Positions 44,608-53,414 of a DNA stretch of 64,000 bases are shown here, piece by piece (the stretch's first letter is position 1; every line of letters begins with the position of its first letter). Both the position numbers and the translations under genes were made by a program. The notes under the pieces were generated by a model that had not been told where the DNA came from, ran no database searches, and worked only from the letters and a program-made list of their open reading frames with translations. This stretch comes from Mariniflexile litorale (GTDB lineage Bacteria; Bacteroidota; Bacteroidia; Flavobacteriales; Flavobacteriaceae), in the NCBI RefSeq assembly GCF_031128465.2, contig NZ_CP155618.1, positions 3,090,501 to 3,154,500 on the forward strand. Reading direction: 5' to 3'.

Positions 44608-45999
44608 ATGTTCAAAAAAGGTATTCATTTCAATATTTCAGAACGTAAGATTTTATTGCGAATTTTCGATATCGTCTCCATTTTTGTTATTTTATACTTA
44701 GTAAGTAAGACGTTTGAGTTTGATTATTTTACCGTAACCAAAGAAAATTGGAAATGGGCTTTTGTATTAGGTCTATACATTTCTATATTCGGAACTATTT
44801 TTGAACTTTACGATTTACAAAAATCTAGCAAAATTGAAAAAACCGCTACCAGTATTGTTTTTACAGTTTCTATTACCGTTTTATTCTATTTTTTAACACC
44901 CTTTTTTACACCTATATTACCAGATAACCGGTTACAGATTATCTATTTTTATTTTGCCATACTCTTTGCTTTGTTTTTATGGAGAATGGCCTATTTAACA
45001 TTTATTTCATCACCAAGGTTTTATAAAAAAATACTTATTATATGTGAAACGTCTAATATTCAGTCTATAATAGAAACATTTAAAAATGCCGACCCCAATT
45101 ATAAAGTTATTGGATTTATTAATTGTGAACAAAAAAAAGACGATAAGGTGAAGTTTAATGGTATTTTAGAATATAGCTCTAAAGAAATTTACCAAGTTAT
45201 TAAAGACGAAAACATTTCAGAAATTGTTATAGCAAGTTATAATTCTGAATCTATAACTGAAGAAATTTATAAAGAACTTATTACTCTTCTAGAAGGTGGT
45301 TTCCCCATAAAGGAATATACACAAGTTTATGAAGATATGATGCAACGTGTTCCTGTTCAATTTGTAGGGAAAGATTTTTATAGATATTTTCCGTTTAGTA
45401 GAAGCAATCATAATAAACTATATTTATTTTTTCAACGTTTGTTTGATATACTTATTTCTCTTTTGGGAGTTTTGATTGGGTTAGTATTATTACCCATAGT
45501 TTTATTAGGAAATCTGATAGGAAACCGTGGGACACTTTTTTATAGACAAGAACGTATTGGAAAAAACGGCAATCTTTTTACAATTATTAAGTTCAGAACC
45601 ATGATTAAAAACGCCGAAGTATCTGGAGCAGTTTGGGCCAAAAAGAATGATGTCAGAATAACACCCTTTGGTAAGTTTTTACGAAATTCGCGGATAGATG
45701 AATTTCCCCAGTTTCTTAACATTTTTAAAGGAGAAATGAGTTTAATTGGTCCTAGACCAGAAAGACCCCATTTTGTTAAGCAATTATCGCAACTACTGCC
45801 TTTTTATGAAACTAGGCATATTGTAAAGCCGGGGCTAACAGGGTGGGCGCAAGTAAAAACGAGATATGGAGCTTCCGTTGATGATAGTTTATTAAAATTA
45901 CAATACGATTTATATTATATTAAGCATCGAAGTTTTTTGCTAGATGTTAATATTATTATAAAAACCTTAAGCACCATGATTTTCTTTAGAGGACAGTAG
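44608..45999 (+). CDS. Polyprenyl glycosylphosphotransferase (WcaJ/WbaP-like initiating enzyme)
   Basis: The 463-residue protein has four or five N-terminal membrane helices, a CoA-binding-like central domain ([19 protein letters not shown]) and a C-terminal bacterial sugar-transferase domain. That domain shows a membrane-entering helix ([19 protein letters not shown]), [33 protein letters not shown] and LIGPRPERP, then [10 protein letters not shown]. It should transfer a sugar-1-phosphate (commonly Glc-1-P, Gal-1-P or a diamino sugar phosphate) to undecaprenyl phosphate to start the glycan. It is the last gene of the locus; a 7-bp tandem repeat begins right after. Confidence 0.93.
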   Translation: MFKKGIHFNISERKILLRIFDIVSIFVILYLVSKTFEFDYFTVTKENWKWAFVLGLYISIFGTIFELYDLQKSSKIEKTATSIVFTVSITVLFYFLTPFFTPILPDNRLQIIYFYFAILFALFLWRMAYLTFISSPRFYKKILIICETSNIQSIIETFKNADPNYKVIGFINCEQKKDDKVKFNGILEYSSKEIYQVIKDENISEIVIASYNSESITEEIYKELITLLEGGFPIKEYTQVYEDMMQRVPVQFVGKDFYRYFPFSRSNHNKLYLFFQRLFDILISLLGVLIGLVLLPIVLLGNLIGNRGTLFYRQERIGKNGNLFTIIKFRTMIKNAEVSGAVWAKKNDVRITPFGKFLRNSRIDEFPQFLNIFKGEMSLIGPRPERPHFVKQLSQLLPFYETRHIVKPGLTGWAQVKTRYGASVDDSLLKLQYDLYYIKHRSFLLDVNIIIKTLSTMIFFRGQ

Positions 46000-46005
46000 C
46001 TAAAT

Positions 46006-46106
46006 TTGCCTATTGCCTATTGCCTATTGCCTATTGCCTATTGCCTATTGCCTATTGCCTATTGCCTATTGCCTATTGCCTATTGCCTATTGCCTATTGC
46101 CTATTG
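46006..46106. repeat. 7-bp tandem repeat, about 14 copies of TATTGCC
   Basis: Thirteen perfect TATTGCC units run from 46011 to 46101, flanked by partial units (46006-46010 and 46102-46106). The array lies between two convergent genes and supplies the last codons and the stop (TAG) of the DUF4105 gene on the minus strand. Since three units carry a TAG in every frame, changes in copy number would hardly affect either protein. Confidence 0.95.
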
Positions 46107-47268
46107 TCATAATATTTATTAGAAACAAATACCTAATAAACAAAGCGAGCAATAAAGGAATCAATCCAATAGCAAATACTTGTATCCCCATAAGCCAGTG
46201 AAGTGTTAGTAAACATAAAAGAATTACTAAAAGCTTTAAGTATTTAATAAACCATTTACTTGCTTTTGGTTTTAATAATTGTCCAATTACTAAAATGTTT
46301 AAAGCAAATGCCCAAAGTAAATTATAATTTTGGTGCGTGCCTTTATGGTCTGTAGCAAACCAAAGTAATAGGATTAGGATACCTATAAGCCCCGTGATGC
46401 TAAATAAAGTAACATCTAACCATACCGTGTGTTTTTGTTTTTTAAAATCGTTATAAGTAATAAAAAGAATAAAGATTCCTAAAACCCCAAAAACAAATAA
46501 TGGGCTTGTAAAAAAATCACTTGGTAAAGGCTCATCAATCATTTTATAAAGCACTTTGCTTTCTTTAACAAGTGGTTTGTTACTGCTTTTTATGGTAGCA
46601 ACTTCAAAAAAATTATAAATGTTTTCAGGTAAAAACATGTGATCTTCGGTTGTTGCTTTTCTATCAATCACAGAACCTAATGCCAAATCAATACCAAAAC
46701 TTCCCCAAGAATTTTTATTTAAATTATTTTGAATTAAGGTTCTGAATGTCTGGTCTTTGAAGTTTTTGGGTTTATTGAAAACAATAGTATTATTCAAAGA
46801 AATATTTGTAACATCTTTTATTTTGGTTGCACAGTTATCATAAAAGAAATCATATAAATAGCCTCGATTTTCTGGTTTAATATTGTTTAATAAATAATCG
46901 AATAGTTGTTGCTTTTCAATTTTTGAAAGATTTAGTACTTGCTCTTTGATCGTTCTGTTTTGTGAAATATATCTTTCAAAAAAGTCTTCATAATAATCGA
47001 ATCCTATTAAATAATTGAGTTTTCCTTGTGCAAATTTTAAATAAAAATTGGGTGTTTGAAAATCGTAAACACCATAATTAAATACCAAATCGATATTTTT
47101 TATGGGGTCGACCACTCTAAATCCACTATGCCCAAATGAATCGTTCAATGATTTGCCAGAACCAACGGTTAGTACACTAATTCTAGCTTGTTCAGACAAG
47201 ATGTCTGGTTGCGCGATTGTTATTTCAACAGATAAAAAAAGGAATAAAAAAAATAGTTTTTTTTGCAT
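46087..47268 (-). CDS. DUF4105 (Lnb N-terminal-like) membrane protein
   Basis: I take the ATG at 47268 ([20 protein letters not shown]), which gives a clean signal peptide; an upstream ATG at 47301 adds 11 residues and overlaps the preceding gene. The mature part starts with a periplasmic domain containing [19 protein letters not shown] and [12 protein letters not shown], the DUF4105 core with His and Cys residues typical of NlpC/P60-like folds. Residues from about 265 on form five membrane helices. Its last residues (TIGNRQ) are encoded by the 7-bp repeat. Function is unknown; homologues occur widely in Bacteroidota. Confidence 0.8.
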   Translation of the reverse strand: MQKKLFFLFLFLSVEITIAQPDILSEQARISVLTVGSGKSLNDSFGHSGFRVVDPIKNIDLVFNYGVYDFQTPNFYLKFAQGKLNYLIGFDYYEDFFERYISQNRTIKEQVLNLSKIEKQQLFDYLLNNIKPENRGYLYDFFYDNCATKIKDVTNISLNNTIVFNKPKNFKDQTFRTLIQNNLNKNSWGSFGIDLALGSVIDRKATTEDHMFLPENIYNFFEVATIKSSNKPLVKESKVLYKMIDEPLPSDFFTSPLFVFGVLGIFILFITYNDFKKQKHTVWLDVTLFSITGLIGILILLLWFATDHKGTHQNYNLLWAFALNILVIGQLLKPKASKWFIKYLKLLVILLCLLTLHWLMGIQVFAIGLIPLLLALFIRYLFLINIMTIGNRQ

Positions 47269-47278
47269 AAAATTTAAA

Positions 47279-48376
47279 TTATCTAAAAATACTAAAATCA
47301 AGTTTTAACGAAAAGACATTCGAATATAAAGCGATACTTTGGTCGCCAATATCGGTAAAAGCATAGTCTATTTGAACACCATTGTATTTAAATCCGACAC
47401 CAAAACTGGGTTGAAAGCTTAGTTGTTCTGAATTATCTATTTGTATTTCATTTTGAAAATTACCCACACCCGCGCGTAAATAAACCATGTCGATATATCC
47501 AAATTCAAATCCTAAAGCCGGATTGATACTCGCAAAGGATGATGAAATCACGTCATTGTTTTCTTCAAACCGAACATTTAAATTAAAAGCAGTTAAAAGC
47601 GTGTAATCATAATTAAAATCTACCAGCTTAGAAATACCTATTTGCAGTTTAGGAATCGTAATTTCGGTAGTTTCTGGTAGTTCTTGATTTTGTCCTTCAA
47701 CAGCATCTTGAATTTTTTTAAACTCCTCTTTATTTATCGCCCATGCATTAAAAGTGGTTGTAATGTCGCGTGCCATAATTCCGAATTTCCAATCGTTATT
47801 GGTTTCAAATTGCATTCCAACATCTAAACCAAAACCCCACGAAGATGCAAAATCTCCAATAACTCTTCTAATAACTTTGGCATTGGCTCCAAAATTAAGT
47901 CCTTGAACAGGAAGTGCCCGCGCATATGAAAAAGTAAGTCCGTAGTCGGCAGTTGAAAATAAACTTATTCTATCATAATTAATATTGCCTTGCTCATCAA
48001 TAAGTTGCGTAGTATTTAATATATCATCAACAGCAAAACGAATTAACGATATACCCACTACACTTCTATCATCTAAAGGTTTAGCGAAGGCTACGTAATC
48101 ATAATTGGCAATATTGGCAAAATAGCTGGAGTGCATCAAAGCTAATTGGTTGTCTTCAAGTTTCAACAAACCAGCTGGATTCCAATATCCAGAATTTACA
48201 TCGGATGTATTTGCAGTAACAGCACTACTCATTCCTAAAGCCGCAGCATCTACACCAATATTCATGAATTCGTTGGAGTATTTCCGAACGGATTGGCTAA
48301 ATACAGACACGTTTATAACGCAAAGTAATGCAGTAATGTAAGATCTCAATCGTAATTTTTTTACAAAGATGCACAT
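47279..48376 (-). CDS. PorV/PorQ family outer-membrane beta-barrel protein
   Basis: The 365-residue protein has a signal peptide (to about FSQS), then FMNIGVDAAALGMSSAVTAN and SGYWNPAGLLKLEDNQLALMHS, the N-terminal signature of the PorV/PorQ (UPF0164) family, and alternating-hydrophobicity strands to a C-terminal aromatic-type end (FSLKLDFSIFR). PorV and PorQ are components of the type IX secretion system, but many paralogues of other roles exist. The gene lies 10 bp upstream of the DUF4105 gene, an apparent two-gene operon. Assignment to the family is firm, to PorV or PorQ proper not. Confidence 0.78.
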   Translation of the reverse strand: MCIFVKKLRLRSYITALLCVINVSVFSQSVRKYSNEFMNIGVDAAALGMSSAVTANTSDVNSGYWNPAGLLKLEDNQLALMHSSYFANIANYDYVAFAKPLDDRSVVGISLIRFAVDDILNTTQLIDEQGNINYDRISLFSTADYGLTFSYARALPVQGLNFGANAKVIRRVIGDFASSWGFGLDVGMQFETNNDWKFGIMARDITTTFNAWAINKEEFKKIQDAVEGQNQELPETTEITIPKLQIGISKLVDFNYDYTLLTAFNLNVRFEENNDVISSSFASINPALGFEFGYIDMVYLRAGVGNFQNEIQIDNSEQLSFQPSFGVGFKYNGVQIDYAFTDIGDQSIALYSNVFSLKLDFSIFR

Positions 48377-48463
48377 AATTTATAAACCTATAAACTTGAA
48401 ATTATAATAGATATTGCTTTAGACGAAAATTGTTTGCTATTTTTACAACATTAAAAAAGGAAC

Positions 48464-48525
48464 TATGAAACGAGCATGACTGAAAATTGGTTGCAATACC
48501 AATTATAGATATGCGAATTGCATAT
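48464..48525 (+). promoter_or_regulatory. Leader of pssA with mini-ORFs and two hairpins
   Basis: The 179-bp space before pssA holds a 4-codon reading frame (48464-48478) after AAGGAA, an overlapping 10-codon frame, and two small inverted repeats: AATTGG/CCAATT (48485-48490 with 48499-48504) and ATATGC/GCATAT (48509-48514 with 48520-48525). This could be a structured 5' leader. No exact -7 motif was found in front of it. Confidence 0.3.
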
Positions 48526-48555
48526 AACCATTAAAAAATAAAATAGTATCTACAT

Positions 48556-49314
48556 ATGAAACACTATATACCAAATGCCTTAACCTTATTAAATCTTTTT
48601 TGCGGAAGTGTTGCCGTTATTTTAGCTGTTAACAATGATTTTGTAGCCGCCGCTTTATTTGTGTTTTTAGGTATCTTTTTTGACTTTTTTGATGGCTTTG
48701 CAGCTAGAAAACTGAATGTGCAAAGTGAATTGGGTGTTCAGTTAGATTCGTTGGCTGATATGGTAACGAGTGGATTGGTACCAGGTATTATAATGTGTAA
48801 GCTTATAGCAATGACAACAAATATACCTGAAATAATTACTTTTGAAAATGTATGGAATAATGAATTTTATGGTAGCACAAAAAATTATAGTGTTTTCCCA
48901 TTTATTGGGTTATTTATAACTTTGGCTTCGGCTTATAGATTGGCAAAATTCAATATAGATGAAGACCAACAAACCTATTTTAAAGGCTTACCAACACCTG
49001 CGAATGCTTTATTAATTGTATCACTACCTTTAATTTTAGAATTTCAGAATAACGATTTAATAAATTCCATTATTATTAATAAATGGTTTTTAATTGGTTT
49101 GACGTTTTTAAGTTGTTACCTATTAAATTCAAGCATCAAATTATTTGCTTTAAAGTTTAAAGATTGGGGTTTTAAAGCCAATGCTACCCGATATGTTTTT
49201 ATCATGCTTTGTGTAATTCTTTTAATTTTATTACAGTTTGCCGCGATACCACTTATAATACTACTTTATATAGGCATGTCTGTTTTAGATAATGTTGCTT
49301 CCAAATTAAAATAA
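48556..49314 (+). CDS. pssA: CDP-diacylglycerol-serine O-phosphatidyltransferase
   Basis: The 252-residue membrane protein starts KHYIPNALTLLNLFCGSVAV and carries the CDP-alcohol phosphotransferase motif DGFAAR...G...D...D (FDGFAARKLNVQSELGVQLDSLAD, with spacing as in the family). It makes phosphatidylserine, the precursor of phosphatidylethanolamine, in the inner membrane. There are six to eight hydrophobic segments. The DUF808 gene follows after 12 bp. It has an unusually structured leader upstream (48464-48525). Confidence 0.93.
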   Translation: MKHYIPNALTLLNLFCGSVAVILAVNNDFVAAALFVFLGIFFDFFDGFAARKLNVQSELGVQLDSLADMVTSGLVPGIIMCKLIAMTTNIPEIITFENVWNNEFYGSTKNYSVFPFIGLFITLASAYRLAKFNIDEDQQTYFKGLPTPANALLIVSLPLILEFQNNDLINSIIINKWFLIGLTFLSCYLLNSSIKLFALKFKDWGFKANATRYVFIMLCVILLILLQFAAIPLIILLYIGMSVLDNVASKLK

Positions 49315-49326
49315 TTTATACTAAGA

Positions 49327-50205
49327 ATGGCTTCAGGATTTTTTGCATTATTAGATGATATTGCTGCCCTTATGGACGATGTGGTAGTAATGAGTAAAAT
49401 TACTACCAAAAAAACAGCTGGGATTTTAGGTGACGATTTAGCTGTAAATGCTGAGAAAGCGACTGGTTTTGTATCGTCAAGAGAGTTGCCTGTTTTGTGG
49501 GCAATTACTAAAGGTTCTTTTCTAAACAAACTTATTATTTTACCCATTGCTTTTTTGTTAAGCTCTTTTTTACCTTGGGCAGTGACTTTAATTCTAATAT
49601 TAGGCGGGGTGTATTTAGCGTATGAAGGTGTTGAAAAAATAGTAGAATTTTTTCTACCTCACAAACATGATGTCCTAGAGGTTAAGGATGCAAACCCTTC
49701 TGAAGAAGATGTTTTACTAATGGAAAAAAAGAAGATAAAATCGGCCATTTTTACTGATTTTATTCTGTCTATTGAAATTGTTATCATTGCCTTAGGAACC
49801 GTTTTAGGGAAGCCTATTTTATTCCAAGTCTTAGTAGTTTCTATTGTAGCTATTATTGCAACGATAGGGGTTTATGGTATTGTAGCTCTAATTGTAAGAA
49901 TGGATGATTTGGGTTATAGATTTATAAAAAAGAGTACTAATGGAAAAGGATTTTTAGCGAACATTGGAAATATTTTAGTTAAAGCACTTCCTTTAGTAAT
50001 TAAAAGTTTATCTGTTATTGGTACAATTGCCCTTATTTTGGTTGCAGGTGGTATTTTTACTCATAATATTGAGTTTTTTCATCACTTAATGGAAACGATA
50101 CCTGCTTTTATAAAAGATGCTATTGTTGGATTATTGGTTGGGTTTGTGGCACTTTTAGTAGTGAAGCTTTTCAGTATGATATTCAAAGGAATAAAAAAAC
50201 AGTAA
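49327..50205 (+). CDS. DUF808 family membrane protein (YedI-like)
   Basis: The 292-residue protein begins ASGFFALLDDIAALMDDVVV, followed by TTKKTAGILGDDLAVNAEKA and LPVLWAITKGSFLNKLIILP, which are diagnostic of the DUF808 family. It has about six hydrophobic segments and probably sits in the inner membrane. No function is established for the family. It is downstream of pssA on the same strand and convergent with lptB. Confidence 0.9.
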   Translation: MASGFFALLDDIAALMDDVVVMSKITTKKTAGILGDDLAVNAEKATGFVSSRELPVLWAITKGSFLNKLIILPIAFLLSSFLPWAVTLILILGGVYLAYEGVEKIVEFFLPHKHDVLEVKDANPSEEDVLLMEKKKIKSAIFTDFILSIEIVIIALGTVLGKPILFQVLVVSIVAIIATIGVYGIVALIVRMDDLGYRFIKKSTNGKGFLANIGNILVKALPLVIKSLSVIGTIALILVAGGIFTHNIEFFHHLMETIPAFIKDAIVGLLVGFVALLVVKLFSMIFKGIKKQ

Positions 50206-50263
50206 AAATCGTTCAGAAGAAAGTCCAAAACTAAATTGTATTTTATAAAAATGAATACTGAAA

Positions 50264-51004
50264 CTATTCCCTGATTTTCTTTTTACGTAACTCGAAATTC
50301 TGACCTAAATACACTTTACGCACCATCTCGTCGTTAGCTAATTCTTCGGGTTCACCAGCTTTAAGAATACTTCCTTCAAACATTAAATACGTTCTATCAG
50401 TAATAGCAAGTGTTTCCTGTACGTTATGGTCGGTAATTAAAATACCAATATTCTTTTTGGTAAGTTGTGCTACAATACGTTGAATATCTTCAACAGCAAC
50501 AGGATCAACGCCCGCAAACGGTTCATCTAATAAAATAAAACTGGGGTCGGTTGCCAAAGCACGTGCTATTTCGGTACGTCTACGCTCTCCTCCTGATAAT
50601 AAATCACCTCTACTTTTACGAATGTGGCCTAAACCAAATTCTTCAATAAGCGACTCCATTTTATGTTCTTGCTCTTTTTTACTTAGTTTGGTAAGTTGTA
50701 ATACGCTTAAAATATTATCTTCTATACTTAATTTTCTAAAAACGGATGCTTCTTGTGCCAAATAACCAATGCCGTTTTGTGCACGCTTATACATAGGGTA
50801 TTGTGTGATTTCGGTATCATCTAAGAAAATATGCCCGCTATTTGGTTTAATTAAGCCAACTGTCATGTAGAAAGAAGTTGTTTTACCAGCACCATTGGGG
50901 CCTAAAAGTCCAACAATTTCACCTTGTTCAACTTGTAAAGAAACATCCTTTACTACTTTTCGTCCGCTATAGGACTTCATTAAATTTTGAGCTCTTAAAA
51001 TCAT
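50264..51004 (-). CDS. lptB: LPS export ABC transporter ATPase LptB
   Basis: The 246-residue ATPase has Walker [14 protein letters not shown], a Q-loop region [12 protein letters not shown], signature [16 protein letters not shown] and Walker [17 protein letters not shown]. The sequence ASVFRKL and DEPFAGVDP are hallmarks of LptB, which powers LptFG to extract LPS from the inner membrane. It is the last gene of the minus-strand group kdsD, tatC, AhpD-like and lptB. Length agrees with the family (about 240). Confidence 0.95.
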   Translation of the reverse strand: MILRAQNLMKSYSGRKVVKDVSLQVEQGEIVGLLGPNGAGKTTSFYMTVGLIKPNSGHIFLDDTEITQYPMYKRAQNGIGYLAQEASVFRKLSIEDNILSVLQLTKLSKKEQEHKMESLIEEFGLGHIRKSRGDLLSGGERRRTEIARALATDPSFILLDEPFAGVDPVAVEDIQRIVAQLTKKNIGILITDHNVQETLAITDRTYLMFEGSILKAGEPEELANDEMVRKVYLGQNFELRKKKIRE

Positions 51005-51067
51005 ATTTTATATGCTGAATGCCAAAAATAGTAAAATCACGTACACTATAATGGCTGATATTTTAAT

Positions 51068-51427
51068 TTATATTTTGTTTAACGTCTGTGCTTCTAAAGC
51101 ATCCCAAAATTCGTAGGCACGACGTAAGTGGGGAATAACAATAGTACCGCCAACTAACGTCGCAATGCTTAAAGCTTCTACAACTTCATCTTTTGTTAAA
51201 CCTATTTTGTGGCTTGTTTCCAAATGGTATTTTACACAATCGTCGCAGCGCAATACGGCCGAAGCAACTAAACCTAAAAGTTCTTTCGTTTTAACATCGA
51301 GTGCGCCTTCAGTATAAGCATTCGTATCTAAATTAAAAATACGTTTGATGACTTTGTTATTATCAGCTAAAATTTTGTCGTTCATTTTAGCACGGTACTC
51401 ATTAAATTCGGTAACGATATTAGACAT
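51068..51427 (-). CDS. Carboxymuconolactone decarboxylase/AhpD family protein
   Basis: A 119-residue protein of the CMD family with the redox motif C-D-D-C (LRCDDCVKYHL) followed by a His and, later, VEALSIATLVGGTIVIPHLRRA. Small CMD proteins of this type act as alkylhydroperoxidases or disulfide reductants; this one keeps the catalytic Cys pair and His. It overlaps the end of tatC by 8 bp, so it is probably co-translated. The exact substrate is unknown. Confidence 0.88.
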   Translation of the reverse strand: MSNIVTEFNEYRAKMNDKILADNNKVIKRIFNLDTNAYTEGALDVKTKELLGLVASAVLRCDDCVKYHLETSHKIGLTKDEVVEALSIATLVGGTIVIPHLRRAYEFWDALEAQTLNKI

Positions 51428-52244
51428 GTTTTTTTTGTTTTCTTTTTTGGTTACGTATTACAATTTTAGAAATAAGAATACTTACTTCATATAAAATTAA
51501 AATAGGGATAGCTACAATAACCTGACTCGCAATATCTGGAGGTGTTATGATGGCCGATAGTACTAAAACAAGTATTAAAGCATATTTTCTGTATTTTTTT
51601 AAAAATTCGGGGGTTACCAAACCAATTTTGGTTAAGAAATAAATAATAATGGGTAATTCAAAAATAATACCCGATGCTAACACTGATGAACGTACCAATC
51701 CAATAAACGAACTAATGTCTATTTGATTGTCTACCCGTGATGAAATACTGTAATTGGCCAAAAAGTTAATTGATAAAGGTGTGATAATGTAATAACCAAA
51801 TAAGGCTCCTAAAAAGAATAATAAGGAAGATATCATTATAAAGCCACGTGAATGTTTGCGTTCATTTTCATGTAAACCTGGGCTTATAAATTTCCATAAT
51901 TGGTAAATAACGTACGGAAATGAAATAATAAATCCAGCTAAAATGGCAGTCCAAATATCTGCTGAAAACTGTCCTGCCATGGTTCTGTTTTGTAAAATAA
52001 GAGGTATTTTATCATTGCAGAAACTGGTTTCTAATTGCATATATGTTGCCATTTTACACAACCACTCATAAGTGGGGAAATTCATATCTAACGGAGCAAA
52101 AATGATGTCATCAAAAATAAATCGACTAAAAACAAATGCCAGAGCTCCTACAATAACGATGGCTAAAGTAATTTTAATAAGATGCCAGCGTAACTCTTCA
52201 AGATGGTCTAGGAAAGACATCTCGTTTATATTCTTTTTCGCCAT
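51420..52244 (-). CDS. tatC: Sec-independent protein translocase TatC
   Basis: The 274-residue protein has the TatC N-terminal motif SFLDHLEELRWHLIK before the first helix, six membrane segments, FISPGLHENERK in a cytoplasmic loop and FFLGALFGYYIITPL. TatC is the signal-peptide receptor of the twin-arginine pathway. The periplasmic loop after the first helix is longer than in E. coli (about residues 42-95), as in other Bacteroidota. The tatA/B partners are not in the window. It overlaps kdsD by one base. Confidence 0.95.
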   Translation of the reverse strand: MAKKNINEMSFLDHLEELRWHLIKITLAIVIVGALAFVFSRFIFDDIIFAPLDMNFPTYEWLCKMATYMQLETSFCNDKIPLILQNRTMAGQFSADIWTAILAGFIISFPYVIYQLWKFISPGLHENERKHSRGFIMISSLLFFLGALFGYYIITPLSINFLANYSISSRVDNQIDISSFIGLVRSSVLASGIIFELPIIIYFLTKIGLVTPEFLKKYRKYALILVLVLSAIITPPDIASQVIVAIPILILYEVSILISKIVIRNQKRKQKKHV

Positions 52245-53209
52245 TATATAATACCTTCTTTAATTAAATCGTGTAAGTGAACCACTCCTGCGTAAGTACC
52301 GTTTTCTTCCACCAAAAGTTGAGAAATTCCAAATGCTTCTATAACTTCTAAGGCATCAATAGCCATAGCATCTGCTTGAATACGTTTGGGATTAGCACTC
52401 ATAATATCTTTAGCCGTTAATTTTGAAAAATCGTCAACCTTTGTTAGCATTCTACGTAAATCACCGTCGGTTATAATACCTATAATTTTGTTATTTTCAA
52501 CTACAGCAGTAACACCTAGCATTTTTTCTGTTATTTCAATAATAACATCTCTAATGATTGTTGAAGCACTAACCTTTGGTTTTTGAGTAACTGAAGAAAT
52601 ATCTTGAACACGTAAGTATAATTTTTTACCTAAAGCCCCACCTGGATGGTATTTAGCAAAATCGGTACTCGAAAAACCTCGTAGTTCCAATAAACACACA
52701 GCAAGGGCATCTCCAATTACTAATTGTGCTGTAGTACTAGTAGTAGGCGCAAGGTTATTGGGACAAGCTTCTTTTTCAACATACGCATTTAAAACATAAT
52801 CTGCATGTTGTCCTAGAAACGATTCTTTATTGCCTGTAATAGCAATCATTTTGTTTTTTGCTCTTTTAATAAGAGGGATAAGTACTTTTATTTCAGGGGT
52901 GTTTCCACTTTTTGATATACATATTACTATATCATCTTCAAGAATAAGACCTAAATCACCATGAATAGCATCGGCAGCATGCATAAAAATAGAAGGTGTT
53001 CCAGTAGAATTTAATGTAGCCACAATTTTACTTGCTATAATAGCACTTTTACCAATACCAGTAATAATAACGCGCCCTTTCGAATTGTAAATAAGGGTTA
53101 CGGCATCGGCAAAATCATCATTAACTAAATCAGATAGATTAAAAATGGCTTTACTTTCCATTTCGATAGTTTGCTTAGCAATATTGATAATTGAATTTTT
53201 ACTATTCAA
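52244..53209 (-). CDS. kdsD: Arabinose-5-phosphate isomerase (KdsD/KpsF family)
   Basis: The 321-residue protein has an N-terminal SIS domain (VIITGIGKSAIIASKIVATL, ICISKSGNTPEI, PTTSTTAQLVIGDALAV) and two C-terminal CBS domains from about residue 205 (ISSVTQKPKVSAST, GIITDGDLRR, IMSANPKRIQADAMAIDAL). It converts ribulose-5-phosphate to arabinose-5-phosphate for Kdo. The start is TTG at 53209; the next in-frame ATG would delete 16 residues that belong to the family. A divergent recQ lies 205 bp away. Confidence 0.93.
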   Translation of the reverse strand: MNSKNSIINIAKQTIEMESKAIFNLSDLVNDDFADAVTLIYNSKGRVIITGIGKSAIIASKIVATLNSTGTPSIFMHAADAIHGDLGLILEDDIVICISKSGNTPEIKVLIPLIKRAKNKMIAITGNKESFLGQHADYVLNAYVEKEACPNNLAPTTSTTAQLVIGDALAVCLLELRGFSSTDFAKYHPGGALGKKLYLRVQDISSVTQKPKVSASTIIRDVIIEITEKMLGVTAVVENNKIIGIITDGDLRRMLTKVDDFSKLTAKDIMSANPKRIQADAMAIDALEVIEAFGISQLLVEENGTYAGVVHLHDLIKEGII

Positions 53210-53266
53210 AATTTATTAATTTTTTAGTTGATGCTTTTAAAGAAATTGTTATCTTTAAATGTGAAT

Positions 53267-53274
53267 CAAAATTA
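53267..53274 (-). promoter_or_regulatory. Possible promoter (-7 motif) for kdsD operon
   Basis: On the minus strand the sequence reads TAATTTTG, a match to TAnnTTTG, about 58 bp before the kdsD start. The surrounding 205-bp intergenic region between kdsD and recQ is AT-rich and shows no other clear signal. Confidence 0.35.
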
Positions 53275-53414
53275 ATTTTATTTGTAATTTCGATGTTCGT
53301 TACAAAACTAACGAAAAAATCACGAGGGTTCTCTTTATACACTTTAAAATAATCAATTGAGTTTTGAATATTTTTTACATTTTTTTAATGATTAAATAAA
53401 TTTCTATATTATTC

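Noticed and set aside
46006-46106. Possible CRISPR array
   Set aside because: Units are only 7 bp with no spacers and no cas genes nearby; it is a simple tandem repeat.
46013-46201. Plus-strand reading frame with repeated PIAYCLL
   Set aside because: It is the direct translation of the 7-bp tandem repeat and has no start signal or similarity; the opposite strand carries the real DUF4105 gene.
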